Shown here in pieces: positions 22,930 to 29,464 of a stretch of DNA of 33,668 nucleotides. The notes under the pieces are model-generated. The model did no database searches and was not told the DNA's origin. It saw nothing but the letters and a program-made list of their open reading frames with translations. The stretch comes from CAYSWF01 sp964562905. Its GTDB lineage: Bacteria; Patescibacteriota; Andersenbacteria; UBA10190. The stretch covers positions 1 to 33,668 of the forward strand of contig CAZLVG010000005.1 of the NCBI GenBank assembly GCA_964562905.1, given 5' to 3'. Numbering within the stretch: position 1 is the first letter of the stretch; each line of letters starts with the position of its first letter. The position numbers were made by a program, and so were the translations under genes.

Positions 22930-24426
22930 ATGCGGGATATAAAACCGGCCCAGTCTTGGGGCAGCCGTAAACCGGACCACGAAGAAGAGAGCGAGGGCTT
23001 TGACCTGTACGAAGCCGGCCGGGATCACAGAAAAGGGGCTTCTCGTCTCCCGCCGCCGCAGGCGGGGTTGAAAAAATCTTCACCACCGGGGCCAAAGTCC
23101 GAGCCTCCAGCTGAAACCTCGCCTCCGCCGGCGTCCAAACCCAAGTTTTCAGGTTCAAAAGTACCCGTATCCAAGATTCCAGTACCAGATAATATTCCGG
23201 AAACACACAGCAATGAGGACCATGAATTCACCGAGCGGCCGGCGGCTGGCCTGTATGTTGGTTCGAGGAAAGAAAAGACCAAAAAGCCAAGACTCAAGGT
23301 TCAGGTGGGTCCGCAAGAACGGCGGTGGCTGCTGGTGTTTTTTGGCTTGGTGATTGTACTGGCGGGCATAGCGGCCGTAATCTTTCTGCCCACGGCCTCC
23401 GTCAACTTAAAACTGCGCACGGCGCCCTTGCTGGTGGACGAACAGCTTATGGTGGGAACGGACGACGGACAGGAAGGCAAGGCGGTACCGGGCAGTGCTT
23501 TCTTCCGTGAAGTGTTGGTGTCCGGCGCCGTAAGGGTGGAGAACACCGAGATGGTGGGAGAAAAAGCCACCGGCACAGTTCAAATCGTCAACCGCACCGT
23601 TGGCACCCAGAAAATCGTGGAGCGCTCGCGCTTAGTCACGGAAGACGGACAGCTATTTTACATGCAAAAGCACGCCATCGTGCCGCCCCAGTCCAGCGTC
23701 AACGTGCCGGTAGAGGCGGATAAAGCGGGACAGGCGGGCAACATTGAACCGCAAAGGCTGGATTTCGCCGCCCTGGATAAAAACTCGCGGCAGCTGGTCT
23801 ACGCCCAGGCGGCGGAAAAGTTTACGGGAGGAAGTGGAGAGGAGGTCGCAGTGGTAAGTGACAGCGATATCCAGCGGGCCAGAAAACAGGCGGGAGAAGA
23901 AGCGCGCGTCCGGGCGGAAAGTGAGATACGCCAGGCACTGCCGGACGGATGGACCATCTTAGAAGAAAGCTGGACCGGGGAAGTCATCTCCTTTGAGCCC
24001 GGCGCCGAAGTTGGCGACAAAACACCCGAGCTTTCTTACCAGGCCAATATGGTGGTGCGCGTGGCCGGATATAAAAAAGAAGTGCTGGAGGAAAAACTAA
24101 AGGCCTCCCTGGAACAGCGGCTGGACGAAGACTATATGCTCTTTCCGGGCCCGATTTCTTATAAAAAGTCGGTAAACGACATAGACTGGGAAAAAGGTCA
24201 AGTGGCGCTGACAGCGAGAGTAACGCACACCACCATTCCTAAACTGTCTCTTGACACCTTGCGGGATAAGCTGGCCGGCCGCTCGCGGCAGGAAACACAG
24301 CAATATCTGGAAGGGCTGCCAGGCGTTCAAGACGTGGAAGTGAAACTGTGGCCCTTCTGGGCACAGTCCGTACCCAGAATCAAGCAAAGGATTTCTTTGG
24401 AGTTGCTACCTGAACAGCAGCCGTAA
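22930..24426 (+). CDS. Baseplate J/gp47-like single-pass membrane protein
   Basis: A 498-aa protein. Residues 1-130 are cytoplasmic, rich in Pro/Lys/Ser and low in complexity. Residues about 133-153 (LLVFFGLVIVLAGIAAVIFL) form one transmembrane helix. The rest is an outside region resembling the baseplate-J-like proteins common in CPR genomes: EKATGTVQIVNRTVGTQKIVERSRLVTEDGQLFYMQKHAIVPP, then PVEADKAGQAGNIEP, the pattern by which J-like proteins arm a beta-rich fold. The remainder looks like helical repeats and alpha/beta units. The function is unknown; phage-tail relatives form baseplates, but no other tail genes are nearby, so a surface or envelope role is more likely. It is preceded by a leaderless-type promoter and followed by a family A repeat. 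Confidence 0.7.
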   Translation: MRDIKPAQSWGSRKPDHEEESEGFDLYEAGRDHRKGASRLPPPQAGLKKSSPPGPKSEPPAETSPPPASKPKFSGSKVPVSKIPVPDNIPETHSNEDHEFTERPAAGLYVGSRKEKTKKPRLKVQVGPQERRWLLVFFGLVIVLAGIAAVIFLPTASVNLKLRTAPLLVDEQLMVGTDDGQEGKAVPGSAFFREVLVSGAVRVENTEMVGEKATGTVQIVNRTVGTQKIVERSRLVTEDGQLFYMQKHAIVPPQSSVNVPVEADKAGQAGNIEPQRLDFAALDKNSRQLVYAQAAEKFTGGSGEEVAVVSDSDIQRARKQAGEEARVRAESEIRQALPDGWTILEESWTGEVISFEPGAEVGDKTPELSYQANMVVRVAGYKKEVLEEKLKASLEQRLDEDYMLFPGPISYKKSVNDIDWEKGQVALTARVTHTTIPKLSLDTLRDKLAGRSRQETQQYLEGLPGVQDVEVKLWPFWAQSVPRIKQRISLELLPEQQP

Positions 24427-24439
24427 TTAGACAGTAACT

Positions 24440-24559
24440 TATAGAGGCAACATTATGAATGCCGCTACTGTGGTGACGGGTTCTTGTCACGGCCCCGCAC
24501 TTCCCACCCCGCGCCGCCCGTTTATTTAAAGAGCGGCATGGCATAATGTGATATCTATA
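24440..24559 (+). repeat. Family A dispersed repeat, copy 4
   Basis: A 120-bp element in the same orientation as copy 3. The left end is TATAGAGGCAACATTATGAA; the right end on the opposite strand is TATAGATATCACATTATGCC. GTTTATTTAAAGAGCGGCAT precedes the right terminus. It begins 14 bases after the previous stop. Confidence 0.88.
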
Positions 24560-24621
24560 TTTAAATAAGTTATGGCCCGTTATGCCACCTCCGCGCCAAA
24601 TCCGGCTGGCGTATTTTACTT

Positions 24622-24639
24622 CCATATTACGTAATATGG
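24622..24639. promoter_or_regulatory. Palindrome 1, candidate operator
   Basis: CCATATTACGTAATATGG is a perfect 18-bp palindrome. A close relative lies at 24717-24737, next to a -35 box. It may be a binding site for a dimeric regulator. It is also followed by GTGTTTTTA, so a short hairpin terminator is an alternative reading. Confidence 0.5.
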
Positions 24640-24716
24640 GAGTGTTTTTAACCGCCGCGCCTTAACACTGCCGGCTTAAACTCTTAATTTCTTTTTTCTG
24701 CCGCCGCTGCCATCCT

Positions 24717-24737
24717 CCGTATTACGACGTAATATGG
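24717..24737. promoter_or_regulatory. Palindrome 2, candidate operator abutting the -35
   Basis: CCGTATTACGACGTAATATGG (21 bases with a three-base centre) shares both half-sites with palindrome 1 and ends exactly where TTGACA begins at 24738. This placement is typical of a regulator site at a promoter. Confidence 0.5.
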
Positions 24738-24767
24738 TTGACAATCTTCTATGGCATACGGTAAATT
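24738..24767 (+). promoter_or_regulatory. Promoter upstream of the infA-ribosomal protein operon
   Basis: A perfect -35, TTGACA (24738-24743), is followed 18 bases later by TAAATT (24762-24767), a fair -10. Transcription would start near 24774 and run through the attenuator-like RNA into infA. Confidence 0.55.
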
Positions 24768-24773
24768 TACCAT

Positions 24774-24858
24774 ACCTGTTGCGCAAGAATTAGGGAATGC
24801 CAAAGCGGGAAACTAAAGCTTACGGCGTGCCCTGATGGCTGACAGGGCACTATTTTTT
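24774..24858 (+). ncRNA. Candidate leader RNA with attenuator upstream of infA
   Basis: About 85 nt lie between the predicted start site and a classic intrinsic terminator. The sequence before the terminator is A/G-rich with several short repeats and no start codon in a convincing small gene. Premature termination here would control the infA-rpsI operon, as ribosomal-protein leaders do. It could instead be a free-standing small RNA. I do not recognise a known riboswitch class. Confidence 0.4.
24827..24858 (+). terminator. Intrinsic terminator (attenuator) before infA
   Basis: GTGCCCTG and CAGGGCAC form a perfect 8-bp stem around an 8-base loop, directly followed by TATTTTTT. It lies upstream of the operon's first gene, not downstream of any gene, which suggests attenuation. 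Confidence 0.8.
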
Positions 24859-24884
24859 AGCCTTAACTGATTTTTAAAGCATCT

Positions 24885-25106
24885 CTGTCTTCAAAAGATA
24901 CTGTAGAGATGGAAGGCGAGGTTACCCAAAACCTTCCCAACGCCCAATTCCGAGTTCGGCTGGACAGCGGACAGGAGATAAAAGCTCATTTAAGCGGGCG
25001 CATGCGTGTCCATCGCATAAAAATACTACCGGGAGACAAGGTGAAAGTAGCCTTCTCGCCCTACGACCTCACCAGGGGACGTGTCGTTCTGCGCCTGGAA
25101 TCGTAA
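24885..25106 (+). CDS. infA: Translation initiation factor IF-1 (probable non-ATG start)
   Basis: IF-1 binds the A site of the 30S subunit during initiation. The frame encodes an OB-fold protein: VEMEGEVTQNLPNAQFRVRLDSG, then HLSGRMRVHRIKILPGDKVKVAFSPYDLTRGRVVLRLES, matching IF-1 throughout. The first ATG (24909) would leave a 65-aa protein and drop the conserved N-terminus, yet the codons before it read SSKDTVE, which fits the usual AKEDVIE. The likely start is the CTG at 24885 (73 aa, the family length); an ATT at 24870 is a second option, with a stop at 24864. No strong Shine-Dalgarno site is visible. It opens the operon with rpmJ, rpsM, rpsK and the rest, downstream of an attenuator. Confidence 0.88.
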   Translation: MSSKDTVEMEGEVTQNLPNAQFRVRLDSGQEIKAHLSGRMRVHRIKILPGDKVKVAFSPYDLTRGRVVLRLES

Positions 25107-25140
25107 TCAATAACATAACAAAAGCTTTTCGCTAAACGCC

Positions 25141-25254
25141 ATGAAAGTAAGAGCTTCAGTCAAAAAGATATGTGCCAAGTGCCAAGTACTACGCCGCCGG
25201 GGGCGCGTGCGCGTCGTTTGTCATAATCCTAAACATAAGCAAAGGCAGCCATGA
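25141..25254 (+). CDS. rpmJ: 50S ribosomal protein L36
   Basis: A 37-residue frame starting MKVRASVKKICAKCQVLRRR and ending NPKHKQRQP. It has the four zinc-type positions of the canonical L36: C11, C14, C27 and H32. The TGA overlaps the rpsM ATG by four bases, and infA is 34 bases upstream, reproducing the common infA-rpmJ-rpsM order. Confidence 0.95.
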   Translation: MKVRASVKKICAKCQVLRRRGRVRVVCHNPKHKQRQP

Positions 25255-25646
25255 CCCCCCTGCGGATAAGCGGAGTCAATTTACCGGACCACAAGAGCGC
25301 CAATATAGCCCTAACGGCTATTTACGGCATCGGACGGTCGCGGGCCGCCAGGATTTTAAAGGAACTGAATATATCCCCTGATATCAAGGCGTCGCAACTA
25401 ACCACCGAAGAGAGCCGCCAACTAGCCGATTACATAGAAAAGAACATCACTGTGGAGGGCGACTTACGGCGTGAAGTCGCGCAGAATATCAAGCACTACC
25501 AAGACATCAACTCGTACAGGGGGCTGCGGTTCATGCGCCGTCTGCCGGCTCGCGGACAACGCACGCGCACGAACTCACGCACCGTACGCGGCAATGTCAG
25601 GCGCACAGCCGGCAGCGGACGACGCCCGTCGGCGGAAAAGACTTAA
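25251..25646 (+). CDS. rpsM: 30S ribosomal protein S13
   Basis: A 131-aa protein that sits at the head of the small subunit and contacts S19, the 50S and the P-site tRNA. The sequence shows the S13 pattern RISGVNLPDHKSANIALTAIYGIGRSRAARIL, then YRGLRFMRRLPARGQRTRTNSRTVRG with the basic C-terminal tail. A 16-bp gap separates it from rpsK. It is slightly longer than the norm only in the tail. Confidence 0.96.
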   Translation: MTPLRISGVNLPDHKSANIALTAIYGIGRSRAARILKELNISPDIKASQLTTEESRQLADYIEKNITVEGDLRREVAQNIKHYQDINSYRGLRFMRRLPARGQRTRTNSRTVRGNVRRTAGSGRRPSAEKT

Positions 25647-25662
25647 TATAACCGTTAAAGCC

Positions 25663-26037
25663 ATGGCTAAAAAAGCAGGCAAACAGCGCCGGGTACGACA
25701 GGGGAAAGTGTTTATCCAATCCACTTATAACAACACTATTATTTCCATAACGGACAAAGAGGGTAATCTGCTGGTATCCAGCAGCGCCGGGCGTGTTGGC
25801 TTCAACGGAACCAGAAAGTCAACCCCTTACGCGGCCCAGCAGGCCGTAGCCGACGCTCTGAAGCGGCTGGAACCGTACGGCATGTCAGAGGCTTCAGTGT
25901 ACGTGCGGGGCATCGGCAGCGCCAGGGAAGCGGCGGTGCGCTCGCTAAACGTAGCCGGGCTTAGCATTACCGCCATAAGAGACATAACCCCCATTCCGCA
26001 CAACGGAGTGCGCGCGCCCAAGAGGCGGCGGGTGTAA
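25663..26037 (+). CDS. rpsK: 30S ribosomal protein S11
   Basis: A 124-aa protein lining the mRNA exit/E-site platform. The chosen ATG at 25663 gives MAKKAGKQRRVRQGKVFIQSTYNNTIISITD; the open frame extends upstream to 25471, but that part is a shadow of rpsM. The conserved SSAGRVGFNGTRKSTPYAAQQA and DITPIPHNGVRAPKRRRV end are intact, with the Asp-Pro-His-Asn type of C-terminus. Confidence 0.96.
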   Translation: MAKKAGKQRRVRQGKVFIQSTYNNTIISITDKEGNLLVSSSAGRVGFNGTRKSTPYAAQQAVADALKRLEPYGMSEASVYVRGIGSAREAAVRSLNVAGLSITAIRDITPIPHNGVRAPKRRRV

Positions 26038-26047
26038 GCGGACGCAT

Positions 26048-26590
26048 ATGCCTCAAAACGCTAAGACAAGCGGCGGAAAAGGCGGCAGCCAACCGCGCGG
26101 CCGCAGGCGGCGCACGCGCTACGGGGTTCAGCTACAAGAAAAGCAGAATTTGAAGAATATCTTCGGCGCCAGAGAGCGTCAGCTCAAACGATACTATAGA
26201 GAAGCGCTCGCGGCGCCGGCGGAAACAGGTCCTTTTCTGGTCCAGCTGCTGGAGTTAAGGCTGGACAACGCGCTTTACCGATCAGGTATAGCCGAAACCA
26301 GAGCCCAGGCCCGGCAGATGGCCAGCCATAAATTACTGCAAGTTAACGGCCGAACGGTTAGCACGCCTTCATTGCGCCTCAAAAAGGGAGATGTAATAAG
26401 TGTTAAAGACAGCAAAAAGAATAAATCCTATTTCAATAATTTCATTAAACGCATGCAGAATGTGTCCCCGCCAAGCTGGTTAGAGCTGCGGAGCGAGGAA
26501 CTGGCAGTCCGGGTGGCGGGAGAACCGACTCCCGAGGAAGCGCGTCTGGGAGTTGACATTCAGGGGGTAGTTGAGTTTTTATCCCGTTAA
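26048..26590 (+). CDS. rpsD: 30S ribosomal protein S4, short at the N-terminus
   Basis: A primary 16S-binding protein and possible operon regulator. Recognisable are RYGVQLQEKQNLKNIFGARERQLKRYY, the S4 RNA-binding domain (LLELRLDNALYRSGIAETRAQARQMASHKLLQVNGRTV) and the terminal VDIQGVVEFLSR. At 180 aa it lacks the first 35 or so residues of typical S4 (including the zinc or pseudo-zinc knuckle). The gap to rpsK is only 10 bases, so no hidden upstream exon of this frame exists. The start region (PQNAKTSGGKGGSQPRGRRRRT) is low in complexity and basic. Confidence 0.95.
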   Translation: MPQNAKTSGGKGGSQPRGRRRRTRYGVQLQEKQNLKNIFGARERQLKRYYREALAAPAETGPFLVQLLELRLDNALYRSGIAETRAQARQMASHKLLQVNGRTVSTPSLRLKKGDVISVKDSKKNKSYFNNFIKRMQNVSPPSWLELRSEELAVRVAGEPTPEEARLGVDIQGVVEFLSR

Positions 26591-26602
26591 GTAACTAAAA
26601 AT

Positions 26603-27589
26603 ATGTTAGAGCCAATTTACTTACCAGAACACGTGGAGGTGGTAGAAGAAGAAGACAACCAAGCTACTTTCTCCATTTACCCATACCATCCCGGTTACGG
26701 GCCGACAGTGGGCAACGCTCTGCGCAGGGTGCTGCTGTCATCCCTGCCGGGAGCAGCCATAACACAAGTGAAAATTGAGGGCGTGGATCACGAGTTCTCC
26801 GCGCTGCCGGGAGTCAAAGAGGATATAGTATCGCTAACTCTTAACCTTAAGCGCCTGCGAGTGTCCTCGCAAAGCGACGAGCCAGTTGAAATTAAACTGT
26901 CAGCTTCGGGAGAAACTAAGGTTTCAGGCAAGGATTTTGAATTACCTCCAGAAATAGACATAATTAACAAGGCCTCCCCGGTGGCCACTTTGACGGATAA
27001 AAAGGCTAAGCTTAACCTTACCTGCACGGTGGAGCGAGGGCGGGGGTACGTGCCGTCCGAGGCTAGAGAGGCGAAACAAAGGGACATAGGCGCCATGGCC
27101 ACGGACGCCATATTTACGCCGGTCAACCGGGTAAGTTTCAAGGTGGAAAATGTCAGGGTGGGCAAAGCCACCAATTACCACCGGCTCATCATAACTATAG
27201 CTACTGATGGCAGCGTAACACCCCAACAAGCTCTCAACGAGGCGGCTTCCATACTGGCTGATCATTTCAAGGAACTAACGGGTGACTTCGCAGAAAAGTT
27301 AACCGCGGCCAGGCCGGCCGAATTGCCCGAAGAAGCGCCGCTGGCCGAAGAAGAGGAAACACAGGCGGAAAACACCTTGAACCTGTTGCGGCTGCCCTCG
27401 CGGGTGCATAACGCCCTGGAACGAGTGGGCATCACCACCGTTGAACAGGTAATGGACTTAACGGAGGAGCAGATTCAGGACGTGCCCGGCCTGGGTGAAA
27501 AAGCTGTCCAGGATATCCTGGCCTCCCGGGAGAAATACGCGAAATCCTCCGCCGGGCCATCCGCCAGGAAAGAGGAAGGGGAAGCCTAA
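26603..27589 (+). CDS. rpoA: DNA-directed RNA polymerase subunit alpha
   Basis: A 328-aa subunit. The N-terminal dimerisation domain shows YPYHPGYGPTVGNALRRVLLSSLPGAAITQVKIEGVDHEFSALPGVKEDIV and the VNRVSFKVENVRVGKATNYHRLIITIATDGSVTPQQALNEAASIL block. An acidic linker (PEEAPLAEEEETQ) leads to a full alpha-CTD (LNLLRLPSRVHNALERVGITTVEQVMDLTEEQIQDVPGLGEKAVQDI), so UP-element or activator contacts are possible. Spacing of 12 bases from rpsD and 10 bases to rplQ keeps it in the operon. Confidence 0.97.
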   Translation: MLEPIYLPEHVEVVEEEDNQATFSIYPYHPGYGPTVGNALRRVLLSSLPGAAITQVKIEGVDHEFSALPGVKEDIVSLTLNLKRLRVSSQSDEPVEIKLSASGETKVSGKDFELPPEIDIINKASPVATLTDKKAKLNLTCTVERGRGYVPSEAREAKQRDIGAMATDAIFTPVNRVSFKVENVRVGKATNYHRLIITIATDGSVTPQQALNEAASILADHFKELTGDFAEKLTAARPAELPEEAPLAEEEETQAENTLNLLRLPSRVHNALERVGITTVEQVMDLTEEQIQDVPGLGEKAVQDILASREKYAKSSAGPSARKEEGEA

Positions 27590-27599
27590 GCGCCAACTT

Positions 27600-27947
27600 A
27601 TGCAACATAAACGTTCCGGCCGGACACTAGGCAGGAAGGCGCACGTTAAAGAACAAATGCTGCGCAACCTTACGAACAGCCTGTTGGAGCACGGATCAAT
27701 AGTAACCACCAGCGCCAAGGCTAAAGAGCTTCGAAGCTATTTTGAACCCCTGGTAAGCAACGCCCGCGAGGACCTGACGTTGGCCCGCCGCCGGCAGTTG
27801 CTGGAAAAAGTCAAAAGGGGGAATCTTGACAGCCTGGTGAAGGCAGCCAAAACCCAAAGCGGCCGGCGCGGAGGGTACTTGAGGCTGGTCAAGTTGCCGT
27901 CCAGAAGATCGGACGGAGCTGGTATGGCCCGCGTTGAAATATCTTAA
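27600..27947 (+). CDS. rplQ: 50S ribosomal protein L17
   Basis: A 115-aa protein near the exit tunnel. The ATG at 27600 gives MQHKRSGRTLGRKAHVKEQMLRNLTNSLLEHGSIVTTSAKAKELRSYFEPLV, the standard L17 start. The frame is open upstream to 27495, but that lies in rpoA. The protein ends GMARVEIS, the L17 end with a shorter tail than some bacteria. It is seven bases from rplM. Confidence 0.96.
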   Translation: MQHKRSGRTLGRKAHVKEQMLRNLTNSLLEHGSIVTTSAKAKELRSYFEPLVSNAREDLTLARRRQLLEKVKRGNLDSLVKAAKTQSGRRGGYLRLVKLPSRRSDGAGMARVEIS

Positions 27948-27954
27948 GAATGAT

Positions 27955-28347
27955 ATGAATGAAGAATGGCACCATCTAGACGCCAAGGGGCGGGTACTGG
28001 GACGGCTGGCCTCCGAAGCGGCGCGTTTGCTGACAGGCAAGCACCGGCCTGACTGGGCCGATAACAAAGCCCCGTCCGTTTACGTGGTTATTACCAACGT
28101 TGACAAGGTGGTATTGACAGGAAAAAAAGAGCGGCAAAAAATATACCGGCGTTATTCTGGGTATCCAGGCGGGCTGAAAGAACGCACGGCGGGCGAACAG
28201 AGAAAGCGCGATCCGCGTCGACTGGTGGAAGAAGCCATCTCGGGTATGCTGCCTAAAAACAGTTGGCGCGGCCAGCGCCTGCGGCAACTGAAGCTTTACC
28301 AGGGAGACCAGCATCCGCACCGAGCGCAAGTTAACGACAGTAAATAA
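27955..28347 (+). CDS. rplM: 50S ribosomal protein L13
   Basis: A 130-aa early-assembly protein of the large subunit. MNEEWHHLDAKGRVLGRLASEAARLLTGKHRPDWADNKAPSVYVVITNVDKVVLTGKK is the L13 core, then YRRYSGYPGGLKE and EEAISGMLPKNSWRGQRLRQLKLYQGDQHPH. A TTG upstream at 27934 is open but would overlap rplQ; I prefer the ATG at 27955. It precedes rpsI by nine bases, as in most bacteria. Confidence 0.96.
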   Translation: MNEEWHHLDAKGRVLGRLASEAARLLTGKHRPDWADNKAPSVYVVITNVDKVVLTGKKERQKIYRRYSGYPGGLKERTAGEQRKRDPRRLVEEAISGMLPKNSWRGQRLRQLKLYQGDQHPHRAQVNDSK

Positions 28348-28356
28348 CGAGTTCGC

Positions 28357-28764
28357 ATGGACAACAACAACAAAAACCATAGCTGCTACGGATTAGGCCG
28401 GCGCAAAACTGCCGTGGCCCGGGTCCGGCTGCGCCGGGGAGACGCCGCGGAAAGCGTGGTGAATGAAGTGGAGCTAAAACAGTATTTCCCCACAGCGCAG
28501 ATGAAAACTTCAGCCCTGTCGCCTTTGACCTTAACCTCACAAGAAGATACCTGGAAAATTGAAGCGCGGGTGGAGGGCGGAGGAAAACAGGCGCAAGCCG
28601 AAGCTATAAAGCTGGGAGCTGCCAGAGCTTTGGTAAGTGTCAATGCCGACTGGCGCCGACAGCTGAAAAGCGCGGGCCTGCTGACCAGAGACTCGCGAGT
28701 CAAGGAACGCAAGAAATACGGCCTTAAAAGAGCCCGCCGCGCCCCGCAGTTCTCCAAGAGGTAA
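28357..28764 (+). CDS. rpsI: 30S ribosomal protein S9
   Basis: A 135-aa protein whose C-terminal tail reaches the P-site tRNA. The sequence shows YGLGRRKTAVARVRLRRGD near the N-terminus, VEGGGKQAQAEAIKLGAARALV, and the C-terminal LLTRDSRVKERKKYGLKRARRAPQFSKR, with the invariant final SKR. It is the last gene of the operon. A small hairpin (GCGAG/CTCGC, 28768-28784) and a family B repeat follow. Confidence 0.96.
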   Translation: MDNNNKNHSCYGLGRRKTAVARVRLRRGDAAESVVNEVELKQYFPTAQMKTSALSPLTLTSQEDTWKIEARVEGGGKQAQAEAIKLGAARALVSVNADWRRQLKSAGLLTRDSRVKERKKYGLKRARRAPQFSKR

Positions 28765-28798
28765 AAGGCGAGCCTGTACCTCGCAGATACACGTAACT

Positions 28799-28969
28799 TC
28801 TCACCCATATAAAAGTACTTAACGCCGGCGGCGGGCGCTGGCTTAGCTAAGCTAAGCTTCGCGGAAGTAAGCCTGAAAGATCCACTCCGCCGCGGGCTTC
28901 AGTCAGCTCTTAAGGGTAAGGGAGCGAGCAACCGGCGTGGCGGGAGGCTGCCGCCGCCATATGCTTTTA
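28799..28969 (+). repeat. Family B dispersed repeat, copy 2
   Basis: A 171-bp element in the same orientation as the 15501-15671 copy, with the same block order. The core GATCCACTCCGCCGCGGG...AGCTCTTAA is at 28880-28913. The termini again read ATAAAAG and ATGCTTTT. It is located 34 bases after rpsI, and the next gene is csrA. The copies differ mainly in the GC-rich arms (for example GGCTTAGCTAAGCTAAGC here), which suggests conservation of folding more than sequence. Confidence 0.85.
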
Positions 28970-28975
28970 GGTAGC

Positions 28976-29074
28976 TCAACTTTCGCGGTTCACTAGCTTA
29001 CTCTGTTAAGCCGACGCTAAAAACATGAAATGGCTTTATGGAGGGATTTTATTGTTTCAACTGCGAAAGTTGAG
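28976..29074. repeat. 16-bp long-range inverted repeat upstream of csrA
   Basis: CTCAACTTTCGCGGTT (28976-28991) and AACTGCGAAAGTTGAG (29059-29074) are complementary apart from one position, with a 67-base interval. The interval contains a possible 25-codon frame (ATG at 29025), which is not convincing. It may be the stem of a structured RNA or a remnant mobile element. Confidence 0.65.
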
Positions 29075-29098
29075 GGCAGGGAGTTGGATACACGCCTG

Positions 29099-29126
29099 TT
29101 GACAAGCAACAGCCGGTGATTATAAT
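29099..29126 (+). promoter_or_regulatory. Consensus sigma-70 promoter of csrA
   Basis: Perfect TTGACA (29099-29104), 16-base spacer, perfect TATAAT (29121-29126). The predicted transcript starts near 29133 and has a leader of about 58 nt, unlike the leaderless units elsewhere in the window. Confidence 0.85.
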
Positions 29127-29190
29127 AGCTTCACCGTTCTTTTAAGGTAAGAAGAATTTCCTTAACATGCCAGAGTTGAAGGAGGAGCTA

Positions 29191-29379
29191 ATGCTGGTGC
29201 TATCCCGCAAAAGAGATGAGAGTATTGTTGTCGGCGAAGATATCACCGTCACCGTCATTGAGATTAAGGGAGACAAGGTACGCTTGGGAGTAGAAGCGCC
29301 CAAAGAGATACCGGTTCACAGACGGGAGGTTTTTGAGGCTATCCAGCGGCAGAAAAAAGTTGATGGAGCCGGTCTTTAG
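29191..29379 (+). CDS. csrA: Carbon storage regulator CsrA
   Basis: A 62-aa RNA-binding global regulator starting MLVLSRKRDESIVVGEDITVTVIEIKGDKVRLGVEAPKEIPVHRREVFEAIQRQ; the L4/R6 and the VHRRE Arg used for RNA binding are present. An upstream in-frame ATG (29167) is rejected because a perfect AAGGAGG (29179-29185) stands five bases before the ATG at 29191. The GGAGGA run over this site offers two GGA motifs, the usual CsrA target, so autorepression is plausible. The 5' leader also has a TTAAGG/CCTTAA pair (29142-29165). It is a monocistronic unit: strong promoter before, terminator after. Confidence 0.93.
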   Translation: MLVLSRKRDESIVVGEDITVTVIEIKGDKVRLGVEAPKEIPVHRREVFEAIQRQKKVDGAGL

Positions 29380-29401
29380 GCGCTGTTTTTAGCTCCCAAC
29401 C

Positions 29402-29464
29402 GCCGCACTGCTTGTGCGTACATTCCGTAAATGTACCGTGAGAGTAGTGCGGCTCTTTTCTTTT
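29402..29464 (+). terminator. Intrinsic terminator after csrA
   Basis: GCCGCACT (29402-29409) pairs with AGTGCGGC (29446-29453), followed by TCTTTTCTTTT. A second stem, GTACATT/AATGTAC, lies inside, so the RNA would be a branched hairpin. It begins 23 bases after the csrA stop. Confidence 0.75.

Noticed and set aside
24820..24858. Fluoride-riboswitch resemblance (CTGATGGCT near a terminator)
   Set aside because: Only a short string matches; the 5' half of the fluoride motif is not visible and the downstream genes are ribosomal, not a fluoride exporter.
29025..29100. Small 25-codon gene before csrA
   Set aside because: No ribosome site, no family match, and it overlaps the inverted-repeat arm and the csrA -35 box.
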